Positions 8,739 through 18,591 of a stretch of DNA of 64,000 bases are shown here, piece after piece. The position numbers and the translations under genes are program-made. How positions within the stretch are numbered: position 1 is the first letter of the stretch; each line of letters begins with the position of its first letter. The notes under the pieces were generated by a model. That model saw nothing but the letters and a program-made list of their open reading frames with translations. It searched no databases and was not told the DNA's origin. Origin of the DNA: Bacillus badius NBRC 15713 (GTDB taxonomy: Bacteria > Bacillota > Bacilli > Bacillales > Domibacillaceae). Where the stretch lies: positions 124,001 through 188,000 of the forward strand of contig NZ_BCVF01000001.1 of NCBI RefSeq assembly GCF_001591605.1. The letters are read 5' to 3'.

Positions 8739-9640
8739 GCCTCCTCCTTTGTAAATAAGCCATCTTCAAAAGATAAGTTAACAGGCTCTTCTAACAGCTG
8801 GGCTGTTACCTCTAAGTTTGTGGTCGGTACATTGCGATCGACTTCTGCAAATTTAAAGCTGTCCATCCATACATGTCCTGTATTGGAGAGAATGACTCCA
8901 AAAGAAATGACTGAGCTTGTTTCCGGCACATCGAGCACAATGGAGTATAAATTCCAATTTGTGTTCCCGGTAATCGGCCGGTTGCTCATATTATCAAATT
9001 GCAGCACATCCCCTGCGGCATTATCTATCCTCATCCAAAGCCCGGCAAAGTGCTCGACCCTTTCTGTTTTCATATAGGCGGATAGCTTCACACGCTTCCC
9101 GAGGAATTTATCAGCTTTAAATTGCTGCATCATCGTAGCGAATTCCTCTCCGCTTTGAACAGTTGTTGATTTTAAATAGCCAGAGCGGTTTCCTTGGTGA
9201 ACAACGTTTGTATCTACCCCAATTTTATAATTAAAAGGATGGCTGCCGCTTAAAAACCAACCTTTCACCTCTTGCTGATTCTCCATTTGTTCTCCTCCCT
9301 TTTCAGTTAAAATGGTGCCTATCAATTTGCGGTATTGTCCTGGAGGCAGCTGATACTGTTTCTTAAAAGCCCTCGTAAACGATTCTTGCGTGCCAAATTG
9401 GAAGTCAAGCGCAATATTGATGATTGGCTCGTCTGTACAGCGCAGCATGGCTGCCGCCCGGGCAAGCCTTCGATTCCGGATATATTCAGCAGCAGTCATC
9501 CCGGTTCCTGTTTGAAACACGCGATGAAAATGATAAAGGGAAAACCCGGCATAATCGGCGATCTGGGCGGCTGTTAGTTCATCTGTTAAGTGATCTTCAA
9601 TAAAACGAATGGTTTCCTGCAGAACAGGCTGATAATTCAT
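8735..9640 (-). CDS. AraC-family regulator with a C-terminal beta-sandwich-like sensor domain
   Basis: The N-terminal 100 residues are a complete double helix-turn-helix AraC domain (ETIRFIEDHLTDELTAAQIA, LYHFHRVFQTGTG, ESFTRAFKKQYQLPPGQYR). After a linker, residues about 125-300 form a separate domain rich in beta-strand patterns (GWFLSGSHPFNYKIGVD, GKRVKLSAYMKTE, FAGLWMRIDNAAGDVLQFDN). These resemble carbohydrate-binding-like jellyrolls rather than the usual N-terminal AraC sensor. The ligand is unknown. The DNA-binding domain coming first is atypical for sugar-responsive AraC proteins. It is followed directly by a small membrane protein gene. Confidence 0.85.
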   Translation of the reverse strand: MNYQPVLQETIRFIEDHLTDELTAAQIADYAGFSLYHFHRVFQTGTGMTAAEYIRNRRLARAAAMLRCTDEPIINIALDFQFGTQESFTRAFKKQYQLPPGQYRKLIGTILTEKGGEQMENQQEVKGWFLSGSHPFNYKIGVDTNVVHQGNRSGYLKSTTVQSGEEFATMMQQFKADKFLGKRVKLSAYMKTERVEHFAGLWMRIDNAAGDVLQFDNMSNRPITGNTNWNLYSIVLDVPETSSVISFGVILSNTGHVWMDSFKFAEVDRNVPTTNLEVTAQLLEEPVNLSFEDGLFTKEEA

Positions 9641-9761
9641 TGGGCTGTCCTCCTTTCATCAAAAGCATAACTAACTTTAGGGAAGGATTCTTGACTTTTT
9701 TTGCTGTTTTTGGAGAAGTGAGGCCATATTTTGGATTTTTTGGCCGTATATGAGTCCATAT

Positions 9762-9792
9762 AAAAAGCCGCCGGCATGCACCGGCAGCTTTC
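9762..9792. terminator. Hairpin downstream of the DUF1002 gene
   Basis: AAAGCCGCCGG and CCGGCAGCTTT pair around a short loop with one bulge. It lies 13 bp past the stop of the minus-strand gene at 9805, and A-rich sequence on the plus strand gives a U-tract on the minus transcript. Confidence 0.75.
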
Positions 9793-9804
9793 GTGCGGAA
9801 TAGT

Positions 9805-10665
9805 TTATTTAAACAATCCGGCAATCCAGTCAACGATCGATTGTAAAAAATCGAGAATAGACTGCAGAATGCCTTTTCCTTCTTCGGAGTTTTTAAATTC
9901 ATTCCATTTTTCTTTTGCTTTGTCGATTTGTTGATTCACTTGATCCCAATTAATATCAAGGTTTTTCATTTTATCGAACAGAGCAGCCAGCTGGTTGATT
10001 TGATCTTGTGTCAGCTGGATGTTGAGTTCATTTGAGACATTGTTAATGATAACTTTAATTTCTTGAATCGTCTGCGGATTTTCTTTAGCCACTTCTTCTT
10101 TAATGCGCTGAATTAATTCTGTTGCCTGCTGTTCTCCAATTTTATCGCCCAGCTTGGCTGTCGTCACCATTTCCTCATTCGCTACTTGTTTTTGTTCTTC
10201 CGGGATTTTTTCTCCGGTGGACGTTTCATACGCTTTAATCAGACCAGTCAATGCTGCTGTACCAGAGACTTCAAATGGTGCCGTAATGTAAATATCTGCG
10301 TCTTTGATGCCTGCTGTCGATAGCGCATTCGCATACATTTCTTTAGATACCCAAGAAATGTTGTTCGTTTGAACATTGATTCCGTATCCTTTTTCTTTCA
10401 TTGTAATTTTGCTGGATGAAATCGCTTTTGAACCAATTTGTGCTTTCGGTATATACTCACCTAAATATTTATGTTCTTCTGCATTTGAGACGGTGACCGT
10501 TGTCACATCATTCGGAACGTCCATCTCTGCTAAAAGCTGCTCTTTTTGAGCCGGTGATAAATTTTCGCCGAGAGTTACGATTACATCGCCGACAGCGCTG
10601 TCAGCTTGAGCCATCGTAGCAAAGCTTAAGAACAATACTCCCAACCACGCGAAGATTTTTCTCAT
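9805..10665 (-). CDS. Secreted DUF1002 protein (YpuA-like)
   Basis: This is a 286-residue exported protein. It has a signal peptide (MRKIFAWLGVLFLSFATMAQA, probable cleavage after AQA-D) followed by the DUF1002 core (GDVIVTLGENLSPAQKEQLL..., then SSKITMKEKGYGINVQTNNISWVSKEMYANAL in pieces). The C-terminus is helical and ends with a hydrophobic tail ILDFLQSIVDWIAGLF. B. subtilis YpuA belongs to this family and is of unknown function. It is transcribed alone, with a hairpin after it. Confidence 0.88.
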   Translation of the reverse strand: MRKIFAWLGVLFLSFATMAQADSAVGDVIVTLGENLSPAQKEQLLAEMDVPNDVTTVTVSNAEEHKYLGEYIPKAQIGSKAISSSKITMKEKGYGINVQTNNISWVSKEMYANALSTAGIKDADIYITAPFEVSGTAALTGLIKAYETSTGEKIPEEQKQVANEEMVTTAKLGDKIGEQQATELIQRIKEEVAKENPQTIQEIKVIINNVSNELNIQLTQDQINQLAALFDKMKNLDINWDQVNQQIDKAKEKWNEFKNSEEGKGILQSILDFLQSIVDWIAGLFK

Positions 10666-10842
10666 TTTTTTCTCTCCTAATCCAATTTCCTTCTAAATGA
10701 TGAAGGTAAGGATAGCATAGCACGTTATAAAAAAAATTTCACGGCTTAACCGTAAGAAAAGGAAGAAGAAGGAAAATATCTGGCTTTCACAGGCACAATT
10801 CTTTTGGGGAATCTTTCTGTTTTTCTTTTTAGCTGCTCCTCA

Positions 10843-10871
10843 TTGATTGCTTAGGGGGGTTCCGATAAAAT
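10843..10871 (+). promoter_or_regulatory. Probable sigma-A promoter of the mutA-mutB-meaB operon
   Basis: TTGATT (10843-10848), 17 bases, then TAAAAT (10866-10871). It lies 70 bp before the mutA start in the divergent gap. Confidence 0.4.
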
Positions 10872-10940
10872 AATACTAGAGAAAGATTTAGAATTTTTTA
10901 AGAAGTGCAATTTGAAACGAGACGAAGGGGAGGAAATTGC

Positions 10941-12860
10941 ATGGACATTCAAGAAATGAAAGCCCAACGTTTTCCAAAAGTAACAGAACAGGATTGGGAA
11001 AAGGCGGCTGAAGCTTCATTGAAGGGAAAACCGCTGGCTGCTCTTTATACTGGCACGTATGAAGAGATTACGTTAAAGCCTTTATACGGGCCCGCGGACA
11101 GGAGTCCGAATGTAGAGCAATATCCAGGCCTGTCCTTGTATACACGGGGTTTTTATAGCGGGGGATATATGGAAGTGCCATGGAAAAATGCCAACGTCAT
11201 CAGGGCTGAAAACGGTGCAGACTTAAAGGGGAAATTGACGGCTGCTCTCCATGCAGGCCAAGATGCCATAGCATTTGAGGCAGAAGAAGCGGCTGCGCTG
11301 TCCTTTGCGGAATTTTCATCTCTGCCTTTAGAAGAGCATCCATTGTACATAGACGCTAAAGACCACTTTCTGGCGATCGCTTCCTTCTTGTTAAAGCAAA
11401 AACCAGACAAGCTGACTGGCGCAGTAGGAACAGATCTAATTTCCTTCTATGCGAAGCAAGGGCTGGTTCTGACTGAGCAAACGCTCGCTCTGCAAGCGGA
11501 AACAATGACAGAGCTGAAGAAAGCGTTCCCCGAATTAAAGACCATCCGCATTGATACGGTTCCTTATCATGAAGCTGGAGCTAATGCTTTTCAAGAAATC
11601 TCACTCGCGTTAGCTGAAGCGGTGTTTTATATTGAATGGCTCAAGGAAGAAGGGTGGTCCCCGGAGGAAATAGCAGAGAGGATATGCGTACATTTCGCAA
11701 TGGGTTCGCAGTTTTTTATGGAAACGGCGAAGCTGCGGGCCTTTCGTCAATGCTGGGCAACCTTGTGCGAAGCGTACGGCATCACAGGCAGCGCTGTGAA
11801 AGTGTCTATTGGCGCAGAAACATCTTCTTTCACGTTGTCGAAGCTGGATAGTCATGTGAATATTCTGCGCACAGGAAGTGAAGCGTTTTCAGCTGTGCTT
11901 GGAGGAGTGGAGTATTTACAAGTAAGACCATTCGATGAGTTAAGCGGGATGCCCTCTTCTCTCGGACAGCGAGTGGCCAAAAATATTCCGCTGATTTTAA
12001 AAAGTGAAGCCCATCTTGGAAAAGTGACGGACCCGGCAGGAGGGTCGTATTATTTAGAATCTTTAACCGCCGAACTGAGCCGTTTGGCCTGGGAGCACTT
12101 CACAGCCCTGGAAGAAGCGGGTGGAGTTATGTCATGCTTGAGATCCGGAAAGATTCAAAAAGAGCTGGCTGCTCTGCTGGAAAAGAGAAGCAGCGACTTG
12201 GCTGTCCGAAAAAAATCAATGGTTGGCACGAATATTTATGCCGACCTTACTGAACAAAAGCTAATTGAAAAGCCGGCGTTCTCCTTGCTCCCGGCTGAAA
12301 ATGAAGCTGATGTATTACAAGATCGAATCAGCAAGATCAGCGAGACAGCAACAATTGCTGAATTGCATGTCAAGAAGAGCGGCGACGGAATTATTCCGGT
12401 TAAATCCCAAAGACTGGCCGAGCCTTTCGAAAGATTAAGAGAAAAAGCAGAAAGAATCGGGGCAAAGGCAGGGATTATTTGTTTAGGAACGTTAAAAGAG
12501 TTTAAGCAACGGGCTGATTTTGTGACTGGCATGTTAGCTGCCGGCGGTCTTGCCGTCCAGTGGAGTGAAGGCTGCAAGACAGTTGAAGAAGCAGTTGAAT
12601 TTGTGAAGGAAAGCGGCCTGTCCTATTATTGCATTTGCGGAAGAGATGAATCATACAATCAATTTGGCCCGCAGCTTGTCTCAACAATCAAGCAGAGTCA
12701 TCCTAGCGTTCGACTAGACTTGGCAGGAAGGCTTCCAGAAGAAGAGAAGACACAATGGCAGCAGGCCGGGCTGGATGGCTGGATTTACAGCGGCCAGAAT
12801 CTGATTGAAAAAGCAATAGAACTGCTCGATCATTTGGAAGGAGTGTCAGCACATGAGTAA
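10941..12860 (+). CDS. mutA: Methylmalonyl-CoA mutase small subunit
   Basis: This is the partner subunit of the B12-dependent mutase that interconverts (R)-methylmalonyl-CoA and succinyl-CoA. The ATG at 10941 follows GGGGAGG with seven bases of spacing and starts [14 protein letters not shown]; an upstream frame extension to 10905 lacks a site. At 639 residues it has the TIM-barrel part ([32 protein letters not shown]) but no DxHxxG B12 ligand in its C-terminal flavodoxin-like region, as is typical for the non-catalytic subunit. It overlaps mutB by 8 bp. Confidence 0.93.
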   Translation: MDIQEMKAQRFPKVTEQDWEKAAEASLKGKPLAALYTGTYEEITLKPLYGPADRSPNVEQYPGLSLYTRGFYSGGYMEVPWKNANVIRAENGADLKGKLTAALHAGQDAIAFEAEEAAALSFAEFSSLPLEEHPLYIDAKDHFLAIASFLLKQKPDKLTGAVGTDLISFYAKQGLVLTEQTLALQAETMTELKKAFPELKTIRIDTVPYHEAGANAFQEISLALAEAVFYIEWLKEEGWSPEEIAERICVHFAMGSQFFMETAKLRAFRQCWATLCEAYGITGSAVKVSIGAETSSFTLSKLDSHVNILRTGSEAFSAVLGGVEYLQVRPFDELSGMPSSLGQRVAKNIPLILKSEAHLGKVTDPAGGSYYLESLTAELSRLAWEHFTALEEAGGVMSCLRSGKIQKELAALLEKRSSDLAVRKKSMVGTNIYADLTEQKLIEKPAFSLLPAENEADVLQDRISKISETATIAELHVKKSGDGIIPVKSQRLAEPFERLREKAERIGAKAGIICLGTLKEFKQRADFVTGMLAAGGLAVQWSEGCKTVEEAVEFVKESGLSYYCICGRDESYNQFGPQLVSTIKQSHPSVRLDLAGRLPEEEKTQWQQAGLDGWIYSGQNLIEKAIELLDHLEGVSAHE

Positions 12861-15045
12861 ACCCGATTTTCAGCGATTTAGTCCAGCGGGCAAAGAGGCG
12901 TCCTTATCGTTTGCAGAATGGAAGGCGGCTTTCGAGCGCGAAATAAAGCAATCTTTTGATGAGCTGGCATTTGAAACAAATGAGCATATTCAGCTTCAGC
13001 TGCTTTATACGCAAGAGGAGCTCGCTAATATGGAGCATTTAGAGGATTTGCCCGGCGTGGCTCCTTACACACGAGGTCCTTACCCGACGATGTATGTCAA
13101 CCGGCCATGGACGATCCGGCAATATGCCGGCTTTTCTACAGCTGAGGAAAGCAATGCTTTTTACCGCCGCAACTTGGCGATGGGACAAAAAGGGCTGTCT
13201 GTCGCTTTTGACTTGCCGACTCATAGAGGGTATGATTCCGATCACCCGCGGGTAGTTGGAGATGTAGGCAAGGCGGGGGTCGCTATTGATTCCGTTGAAG
13301 ATATGAACATCTTATTTGATGGTATCCCGCTCGATCAGATGTCTGTATCGATGACAATGAACGGGGCTGTACTTCCGGTCATGGCATTCTACATTGTCGC
13401 TGCAGAAGAGCAGGGCGTTCCTTGTGAAAAGCTGTCAGGGACCATTCAAAATGATATTTTAAAAGAATATATGGTGAGAAATACTTATATTTACCCGCCG
13501 GAAGTTTCCATGCGGATCATTGCTGATATCTTCAAGTACACATCTGAACACATGCCGAAATTTAACAGCATCAGCATCTCCGGTTACCATATGCAGGAGG
13601 CGGGAGCGCCGGCAGATATTGAACTGGCTTACACGCTTGCTGACGGGCTTGAGTACGTCCGGACAGGACTGCAAGCCGGGATTGACATTGACTCTTTTGC
13701 TCCGCGCCTGTCGTTTTTTTGGGCGATTGGCATGAATTACTTTATGGAAGTGGCTAAAATGCGGGCTGCCCGCCGGATGTGGGCACAGCTCATGAAACCG
13801 TTTGACCCGAAAAACACTAAGTCCATGGCCTTGCGCACTCATTCGCAAACCTCCGGGTGGAGCTTGACGGAGCAGGATCCGTTTAATAATGTGACGCGTA
13901 CACTAATTGAAGCGCATGCCGCGGCTATGGGGCACACGCAATCGCTGCATACAAATGCTCTTGATGAAGCCATCGCCTTGCCGACAGATTTTTCTGCCCG
14001 TATTGCCCGCAATACCCAGTTGTATTTGCAGGAAGAAACGGGAATAACGAACGTAATCGATCCGTGGGCAGGGTCTTACTACGTAGAAGCGCTGACTCAT
14101 GAGTTGATGGAACGAGCGTGGCAGCATATAGAAGAAGTGGAAGAACTCGGGGGCATGACGAAAGCGATTGAAACAGGCTTGCCGAAGATGCGGATTGAGG
14201 AAGCGGCTGCGAGAAGGCAAGCGCAAATCGATTCTGGCAAAGAGACGATCATCGGGGTTAATCGCCACCGGCTGGTGAAAGAAGAGCCGATTGATATTCT
14301 TGACATTGATAATACGGCCGTTCGCCTCAAGCAAATTGAGCGATTGGAGCGTGTAAAAGCAGAGCGCGACAATGGTCAGGTGGAGGAAGCGTTAAAGGCG
14401 CTTACGCGAGCAGCTGAGACAGGAGAAGGGAATTTGCTGGCGCTCGCCGTAGCTGCTGCCAGAGCCAGGGCGACACTTGGAGAAATTTCAGATGCTATTG
14501 AACAAGTAAGCGGAAGGCATCAGGCCATTATCCGGTCGGTAAGCGGCATTTACAGCTCCCATTTCTCAGATGAAGAACAGATTGCTGAAGTAAAGCAAAT
14601 GACGGAAGAGTTCAGTGAACAGGAGGGACGCCGTCCGCGTCTTTTGATTGCGAAAATGGGACAAGACGGCCATGATCGGGGAGCGAAAGTTGTTGCGACT
14701 GCTTATGCCGACTTAGGGTTTGATGTTGATATTGGCCCGCTGTTCCAAACGCCGGAGGAGACCGCCTTGCAAGCAGTAGAAAACGATGTTCATGCGATTG
14801 GGGTCAGTTCGCTGGCAGCCGGGCATAAAACCCTGCTTCCCGCTTTAATTGCTGAGCTGAAGAAGCTGGGCCGGGAGGATATTATCGTTTTTATCGGCGG
14901 AGTTATTCCTGCCCAGGATTATGAATTTCTCCGCGCCAACGGAGCAGCTGGCATTTTCGGGCCTGGAACGGTGATTCCGGTTTCTGCTAAAAAGATTCTG
15001 GAGGAAATTTACCGCCGGCTCGGTTATGAGGAAGTGGAAGATTGA
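12853..15045 (+). CDS. mutB: Methylmalonyl-CoA mutase large (catalytic) subunit
   Basis: The protein has 730 residues. The N-terminal substrate barrel has [14 protein letters not shown] near residue 65 and [19 protein letters not shown] near 325. The C-terminal cobalamin domain contains [15 protein letters not shown] with the lower-ligand histidine of DxHxxG near residue 605, then GPLFQTPEE and the GGVIPAQD region. It is translationally coupled on both sides: it starts inside the end of mutA, and its TGA shares a base with the next ATG. It acts with the epimerase and G-protein encoded nearby in propionyl-CoA assimilation. Confidence 0.96.
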   Translation: MSKPDFQRFSPAGKEASLSFAEWKAAFEREIKQSFDELAFETNEHIQLQLLYTQEELANMEHLEDLPGVAPYTRGPYPTMYVNRPWTIRQYAGFSTAEESNAFYRRNLAMGQKGLSVAFDLPTHRGYDSDHPRVVGDVGKAGVAIDSVEDMNILFDGIPLDQMSVSMTMNGAVLPVMAFYIVAAEEQGVPCEKLSGTIQNDILKEYMVRNTYIYPPEVSMRIIADIFKYTSEHMPKFNSISISGYHMQEAGAPADIELAYTLADGLEYVRTGLQAGIDIDSFAPRLSFFWAIGMNYFMEVAKMRAARRMWAQLMKPFDPKNTKSMALRTHSQTSGWSLTEQDPFNNVTRTLIEAHAAAMGHTQSLHTNALDEAIALPTDFSARIARNTQLYLQEETGITNVIDPWAGSYYVEALTHELMERAWQHIEEVEELGGMTKAIETGLPKMRIEEAAARRQAQIDSGKETIIGVNRHRLVKEEPIDILDIDNTAVRLKQIERLERVKAERDNGQVEEALKALTRAAETGEGNLLALAVAAARARATLGEISDAIEQVSGRHQAIIRSVSGIYSSHFSDEEQIAEVKQMTEEFSEQEGRRPRLLIAKMGQDGHDRGAKVVATAYADLGFDVDIGPLFQTPEETALQAVENDVHAIGVSSLAAGHKTLLPALIAELKKLGREDIIVFIGGVIPAQDYEFLRANGAAGIFGPGTVIPVSAKKILEEIYRRLGYEEVED

Positions 15046-16151
15046 TGGGAAAAGACGAGCAGCTGCCGAACAACGAGTCTTCTCTTCATGTGAGAAAAGG
15101 AGTGGCTTCTTCCCATGACGGCTTCGCTTCTGCAAGGAAAAAAAAGTTTCGGAAAAAAGAGGAACAGCTGCCAGCTGCTAAAGAACTTGCTGAGAAGGTA
15201 AGGGCGGGCGAGCGAAAAGACCTGGCTAGAGCCATTACATTTATCGAAAGCAATTCGAAAAGCCATTATACTTATGGCCAGGAGCTTCTCCAGCAGCTGC
15301 TGCCTCATACGGGCCGAGCCATTCGTATTGGCATTACTGGTGTTCCAGGGGCTGGCAAGAGTACATTTATTGAAGCGTTTGGCCATATGCTGTGCGAGAG
15401 TGGGCTGAAAACAGCTGTTCTTGCTATTGACCCCAGCTCCTCCATCTCCGGCGGAAGCATTCTCGGCGACAAGACAAGGATGGAATCGTTGGCGAAGCAT
15501 CCGAATGGATTTATTCGCCCGTCTCCTTCCGGCGGCACGCTCGGAGGAGTGCATCGAAAAACGAGAGAAACGATGCTGCTCTGCGAGGCAGCCGGCTTCG
15601 AGGTGATTCTAGTTGAAACGGTCGGCGTCGGCCAAAGTGAATTCATTGTACGCAGCATGGTTGATTTTTTTCTGCTGATTGTACTGACCGGAGCGGGCGA
15701 TGAACTGCAGGGAATGAAGAAGGGAATCATGGAGCTGGCTGATGCTATCGCTGTCAACAAAGCGGATGGCAATAACAAACCGTTGGCGGAAAAAACAAAA
15801 CGGGAATTTAATCAGATTCTCCATATGCTGCAGCCGGCCACAAAAGGCTGGGAATCAAAGGCTTATACATGCTCGGCAATCAGGCGTGAAGGGATCAGTG
15901 AATTGTGGACAGTCATTCAGGAGTTCGAGAAAAAAACGAAAGCGGCGGGAATATTTGAAGAACGGCGCCGGCTGCAAACGAAAGAATGGCTCCATGCCCT
16001 TATAGTGGAACAGCTGAAAGCGGATTTCTATCAGCATCCTTATGTGGCCAGCCATCTGGCGAAAGCAGAAAAACAAGCAATGACCGGCGATATAACGCCA
16101 GCTCAAGCGGTGGCTGATTTATTCTCCCACGTTTATGCGCATGATCAGTAA
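15045..16151 (+). CDS. meaB: MeaB/ArgK-type GTPase chaperone of methylmalonyl-CoA mutase
   Basis: This is a G3E-family P-loop GTPase that protects and reloads B12-dependent mutases. It has Walker A GVPGAGKST near residue 102, SSSISGGSILGDKTRM near 138, the switch and DxxG-like region VETVGVGQSE near 192, and the base-specificity motif NKAD near 242. Its length is 368. The ATG overlaps the mutB stop (TGATG). The basic N-terminal extension of about 45 residues (SARKKKFRKKEEQ) is longer than in many relatives. A TTG directly upstream at 15042 is the alternative start. Confidence 0.93.
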   Translation: MGKDEQLPNNESSLHVRKGVASSHDGFASARKKKFRKKEEQLPAAKELAEKVRAGERKDLARAITFIESNSKSHYTYGQELLQQLLPHTGRAIRIGITGVPGAGKSTFIEAFGHMLCESGLKTAVLAIDPSSSISGGSILGDKTRMESLAKHPNGFIRPSPSGGTLGGVHRKTRETMLLCEAAGFEVILVETVGVGQSEFIVRSMVDFFLLIVLTGAGDELQGMKKGIMELADAIAVNKADGNNKPLAEKTKREFNQILHMLQPATKGWESKAYTCSAIRREGISELWTVIQEFEKKTKAAGIFEERRRLQTKEWLHALIVEQLKADFYQHPYVASHLAKAEKQAMTGDITPAQAVADLFSHVYAHDQ

Positions 16152-16165
16152 GCTAAATTAAAAAA

Positions 16166-16192
16166 AGGCTGATACTCTAAGAGTATCAGCTT
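16166..16192 (+). terminator. Hairpin after meaB
   Basis: GGCTGATACTC and GAGTATCAGCTT form an 11-bp stem with a three-base loop, 14 bp after the stop. The T-tract is poor, so termination efficiency is uncertain. Confidence 0.6.
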
Positions 16193-16289
16193 CAAGGTAG
16201 GGAGTTTAGGGGTATGGATCTAGTTGCTTTATTCATTTTCCCCGGCTGAGCATTTTTAAACCACTATAGGAAAAAATTGAATAGATTAT

Positions 16290-16318
16290 TTGAAAACCTT
16301 GCGCTATTAGCTTATCAT
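16290..16318 (+). promoter_or_regulatory. Probable sigma-A promoter of brxB
   Basis: TTGAAA (16290-16295), 17 bases, TATCAT (16313-16318), 36 bp before the start codon. Confidence 0.5.
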
Positions 16319-16353
16319 AAGGATACACGAAAGTGGATAAAGGAGTGGTATAA

Positions 16354-16791
16354 ATGAATATGGACTTTAATTTTCTAATGAATGATGTCGTTCGCCAAGC
16401 ACGTGAGGAAATCACGGCGGCTGGATATACACAGCTTCAAACACCCGAAGAAGTGGAAGAAGCATTTGCCAAAAAGGGAACAACGCTCGTCATGATTAAC
16501 TCTGTGTGCGGCTGTGCCGGCGGCATTGCCCGTCCAGCGGCTGCCCATTCAATTCACAACGATAAGCGGCCGGATCATCTTGTCACCGTTTTTGCCGGCC
16601 AGGATAAAGAAGCCACAGCTAAAGCACGCAGCTATTTTGTTGGCTACCCGCCATCTTCCCCATCTTTTGCGCTTCTCAAAGATGGAGAGCTATGTACAAT
16701 GGTAGAACGCCATGAAATTGAAGGGCATGATCCAATGTCTGTTGTGCAAAAACTGCAAGAGGCTTTTGACAAATACTGCGAAGAAGTGTAA
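16354..16791 (+). CDS. brxB: Bacilliredoxin (YphP/YqiW family)
   Basis: This 145-residue thioredoxin-fold protein removes bacillithiol from S-bacillithiolated proteins. The family CGC active site is present as [14 protein letters not shown] near residue 52. Characteristic C-terminal features are [18 protein letters not shown] and [11 protein letters not shown]. It is monocistronic between two hairpins with its own promoter. The implication is that the organism makes bacillithiol. Confidence 0.95.
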   Translation: MNMDFNFLMNDVVRQAREEITAAGYTQLQTPEEVEEAFAKKGTTLVMINSVCGCAGGIARPAAAHSIHNDKRPDHLVTVFAGQDKEATAKARSYFVGYPPSSPSFALLKDGELCTMVERHEIEGHDPMSVVQKLQEAFDKYCEEV

Positions 16792-16802
16792 ATATATAAT
16801 GA

Positions 16803-16830
16803 AACCTTGTCATTGAGATGGCAAGGTTTT
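16803..16830 (+). terminator. Hairpin after brxB
   Basis: AACCTTG and CAAGGTT pair around a 12-base loop and are followed by TTTCTTTC. Confidence 0.6.
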
Positions 16831-16869
16831 CTTTCACTACAAATTGATTTTTCAATTCAGGAGACTCGT

Positions 16870-17868
16870 ATGTTCAAAATAGGATATCGGACAGCAAAAA
16901 CAGCTGTCGGCACAACTGCGGCTATTATCATTTCCCAATGGATCGGCCTTGAAAATTTTGTATCCGCCGGTATTATTACGATCCTATGCATTCAAAACAC
17001 GAAGAAAAAGTCCTTGCATGCGGCACGGAGCCGTTTTTTGGCATGTGCCGTGGCGATGATTTTTTCCTTTGTCTTTTTTGAGGGCATCGGCTATTATGCA
17101 CCAGTCGTGGGGCTGTTGCTTTTATTTTTCATCCCGACACTTGTGGCTATTCAGCTGAAGGAAGGCGTCGTTACGAGCAGTGTCATCATCCTCCATATTT
17201 TTTCGGCCGGCCAAGTAACGAAAGAGCTGATTCTCAATGAATTTTATATTATTACGATCGGTATTGGCGTGGCCTTGCTGATGAACCTTTATATGCCCAG
17301 TGTAGAGAAGAGACTCTATACCCTGCAAGAAGAAATTGAGAAGAACTTTACAGCCATTTTTCATGAAATAGCCTTGTATTTGCGAAACAAGGACCATATG
17401 TGGGATGGAAAAGAGATTGTTCAGACGGAAAAGCTGCTTAAAGAAGGAAAAATGTTGGCTTTCCAAAATGTAGAAAACCACCTGCTAAGGGATGATAAAG
17501 TATTTTACAGTTATTTCGTCATGAGAGAAAAGCAATTTAATATCATTGAGCGGATTTTAGGGATTGTGACATCGATTTCCCATCAAGTAAAGGCCGCGCT
17601 GGTGCTTGCTGATTTTATGGATATCTTAAGCACTCGCATTCACCCGGGCAATACGGCGCTGGTTCATTTAAAAAAGCTATATGATTTAAAGGCGGAAATT
17701 GATCAGATGGGCTTGCCCGATACACGGGAAGAGTTTGAAGCAAGAGCGGCCCTTTTTCAATTTATTAAGGAAATGGAAGAGTATTTGCTGATTAAAAGCT
17801 CTTTTAAAGGCTTGAAAAAAGAGAAGACGGCCGGACAAAAAAAGCAGCCAGCACACGGCATAGAGTGA
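16870..17868 (+). CDS. yqjA: YqjA-like integral membrane protein (aromatic acid exporter family)
   Basis: The ATG at 16870 follows CAGGAG and gives MFKIGYRTAKTAVGTTAAI, as in the family; the upstream in-frame TTG at 16807 lies in the brxB terminator hairpin. At 332 residues it has about four to five N-terminal membrane helices (residues about 10-130) and a long cytoplasmic helical half ending LKKEKTAGQKKQPAHGIE. It resembles the FUSC/ArAE exporter fold and B. subtilis YqjA. The substrate is unknown. Confidence 0.85.
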   Translation: MFKIGYRTAKTAVGTTAAIIISQWIGLENFVSAGIITILCIQNTKKKSLHAARSRFLACAVAMIFSFVFFEGIGYYAPVVGLLLLFFIPTLVAIQLKEGVVTSSVIILHIFSAGQVTKELILNEFYIITIGIGVALLMNLYMPSVEKRLYTLQEEIEKNFTAIFHEIALYLRNKDHMWDGKEIVQTEKLLKEGKMLAFQNVENHLLRDDKVFYSYFVMREKQFNIIERILGIVTSISHQVKAALVLADFMDILSTRIHPGNTALVHLKKLYDLKAEIDQMGLPDTREEFEARAALFQFIKEMEEYLLIKSSFKGLKKEKTAGQKKQPAHGIE

Positions 17869-17885
17869 GCTGGCTGCTTTTTTGA
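17838..17885 (+). terminator. Strong terminator after yqjA
   Basis: AAAAAAGCAGCCAGC pairs with GCTGGCTGCTTTTTT, overlapping the end of the gene. It is symmetrical enough to also stop the minus-strand miniprotein transcript beginning at 17983. Confidence 0.85.
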
Positions 17886-17887
17886 TG

Positions 17888-17983
17888 CTACAAAAACATA
17901 GATAACCCGAAAAATAAGGTGGAAACGAGCATTGTTAGCAACATAATGTAAATGATTGTCTTCTGAAATGCTTTATTTCTCAT
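17888..17983 (-). CDS. prli42: Prli42-like single-helix miniprotein (31 residues)
   Basis: The minus strand from 17983 reads M-RNKAFQKTIIYIMLL, then TMLVSTLFFGLSMFL and a stop: a short basic N-terminus followed by one membrane helix. The pattern (a Lys-rich start, YIML, then a ST-L-G-S-F ending) matches the Prli42 stressosome-anchoring miniproteins described in Listeria and other Firmicutes, as I remember them. An AGGAG site lies 13 bases upstream of the ATG, a longer spacing than usual. The gene is convergent with yqjA and shares its terminator. Role by homology: membrane anchor for the stressosome; assignment rests on pattern, not alignment. Confidence 0.72.
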   Translation of the reverse strand: MRNKAFQKTIIYIMLLTMLVSTLFFGLSMFL

Positions 17984-18165
17984 AAAGGCGTATACGCTCC
18001 TTTTGCTATTCCGAACAGGACACTTTATTTATATCTATCATAGCGGTTTTTTCTTTAAATCTCAAGTTGAATGGCCGGGACAAAAGCAGTGAAAAAGAAG
18101 GGATTTTCGAACTTTTAGCGAATTTTACACATGATTTAGTTCTTTTCGAAAAGGAGGCCATTACA

Positions 18166-18591
18166 GTGAACAGTGTGGATCATATTGGCATTGCAGTCCG
18201 TTCACTTGAGGAAACGCTGCCTTTTTATACCGAGCAGCTGGGACTTGCATTCATCAAGATGGAAGAAGTAGCTTCAGAGCAGGTGAAAGTCGCATTTATT
18301 GATGGAGGAAATGTAAAGTTTGAATTACTTGAACCGATGAGCAATGAAAGCGCTATAGCGAAGTTTATTGAAAAACGAGGACAAGGGATTCATCACGTGG
18401 CCTTTAAAGTAACAGACATTAACAAGCGCATCCAGGAGATCAAGGAGAACGGCATCCGCATGATCAATGAAACACCAAAGCTAGGTGCCGGGGGAGCAGA
18501 AGTTGCTTTTATGCATCCTAAATCAGCGCATGGCGTACTATTTGAGCTTTGTGACAAGAGCAAGACGGAAGGGGACAAGCATTCACTATGA
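18166..18591 (+). CDS. mce: Methylmalonyl-CoA epimerase
   Basis: This vicinal-oxygen-chelate fold metalloenzyme interconverts (S)- and (R)-methylmalonyl-CoA. The GTG at 18166 is chosen because AAGGAGG lies eight bases upstream and the product then starts VNSVDHIGIAVRSLEE, as in the family; the frame extends back to 18067 without a site. The 141 residues hold the metal ligands in DHIGIAV (His), KFELLEPM (Glu), IHHVAFKV (His) and GVLFELCD (Glu). It overlaps the next gene by 4 bp. It supplies substrate to MutAB. Confidence 0.93.
   Translation: MNSVDHIGIAVRSLEETLPFYTEQLGLAFIKMEEVASEQVKVAFIDGGNVKFELLEPMSNESAIAKFIEKRGQGIHHVAFKVTDINKRIQEIKENGIRMINETPKLGAGGAEVAFMHPKSAHGVLFELCDKSKTEGDKHSL

Noticed and set aside
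15024-15554. 176-codon minus-strand frame opposite meaB
   Set aside because: It covers the Walker A region of a well-supported GTPase on the other strand and lacks a start signal.
16807-16869. Upstream TTG start for the YqjA-like protein
   Set aside because: It would place coding sequence inside the brxB terminator hairpin and has no ribosome site; ATG 16870 has CAGGAG.
18067-18165. 33-residue N-terminal extension of the epimerase
   Set aside because: No ribosome site at 18067, whereas GTG 18166 follows a perfect AAGGAGG and matches the family start.
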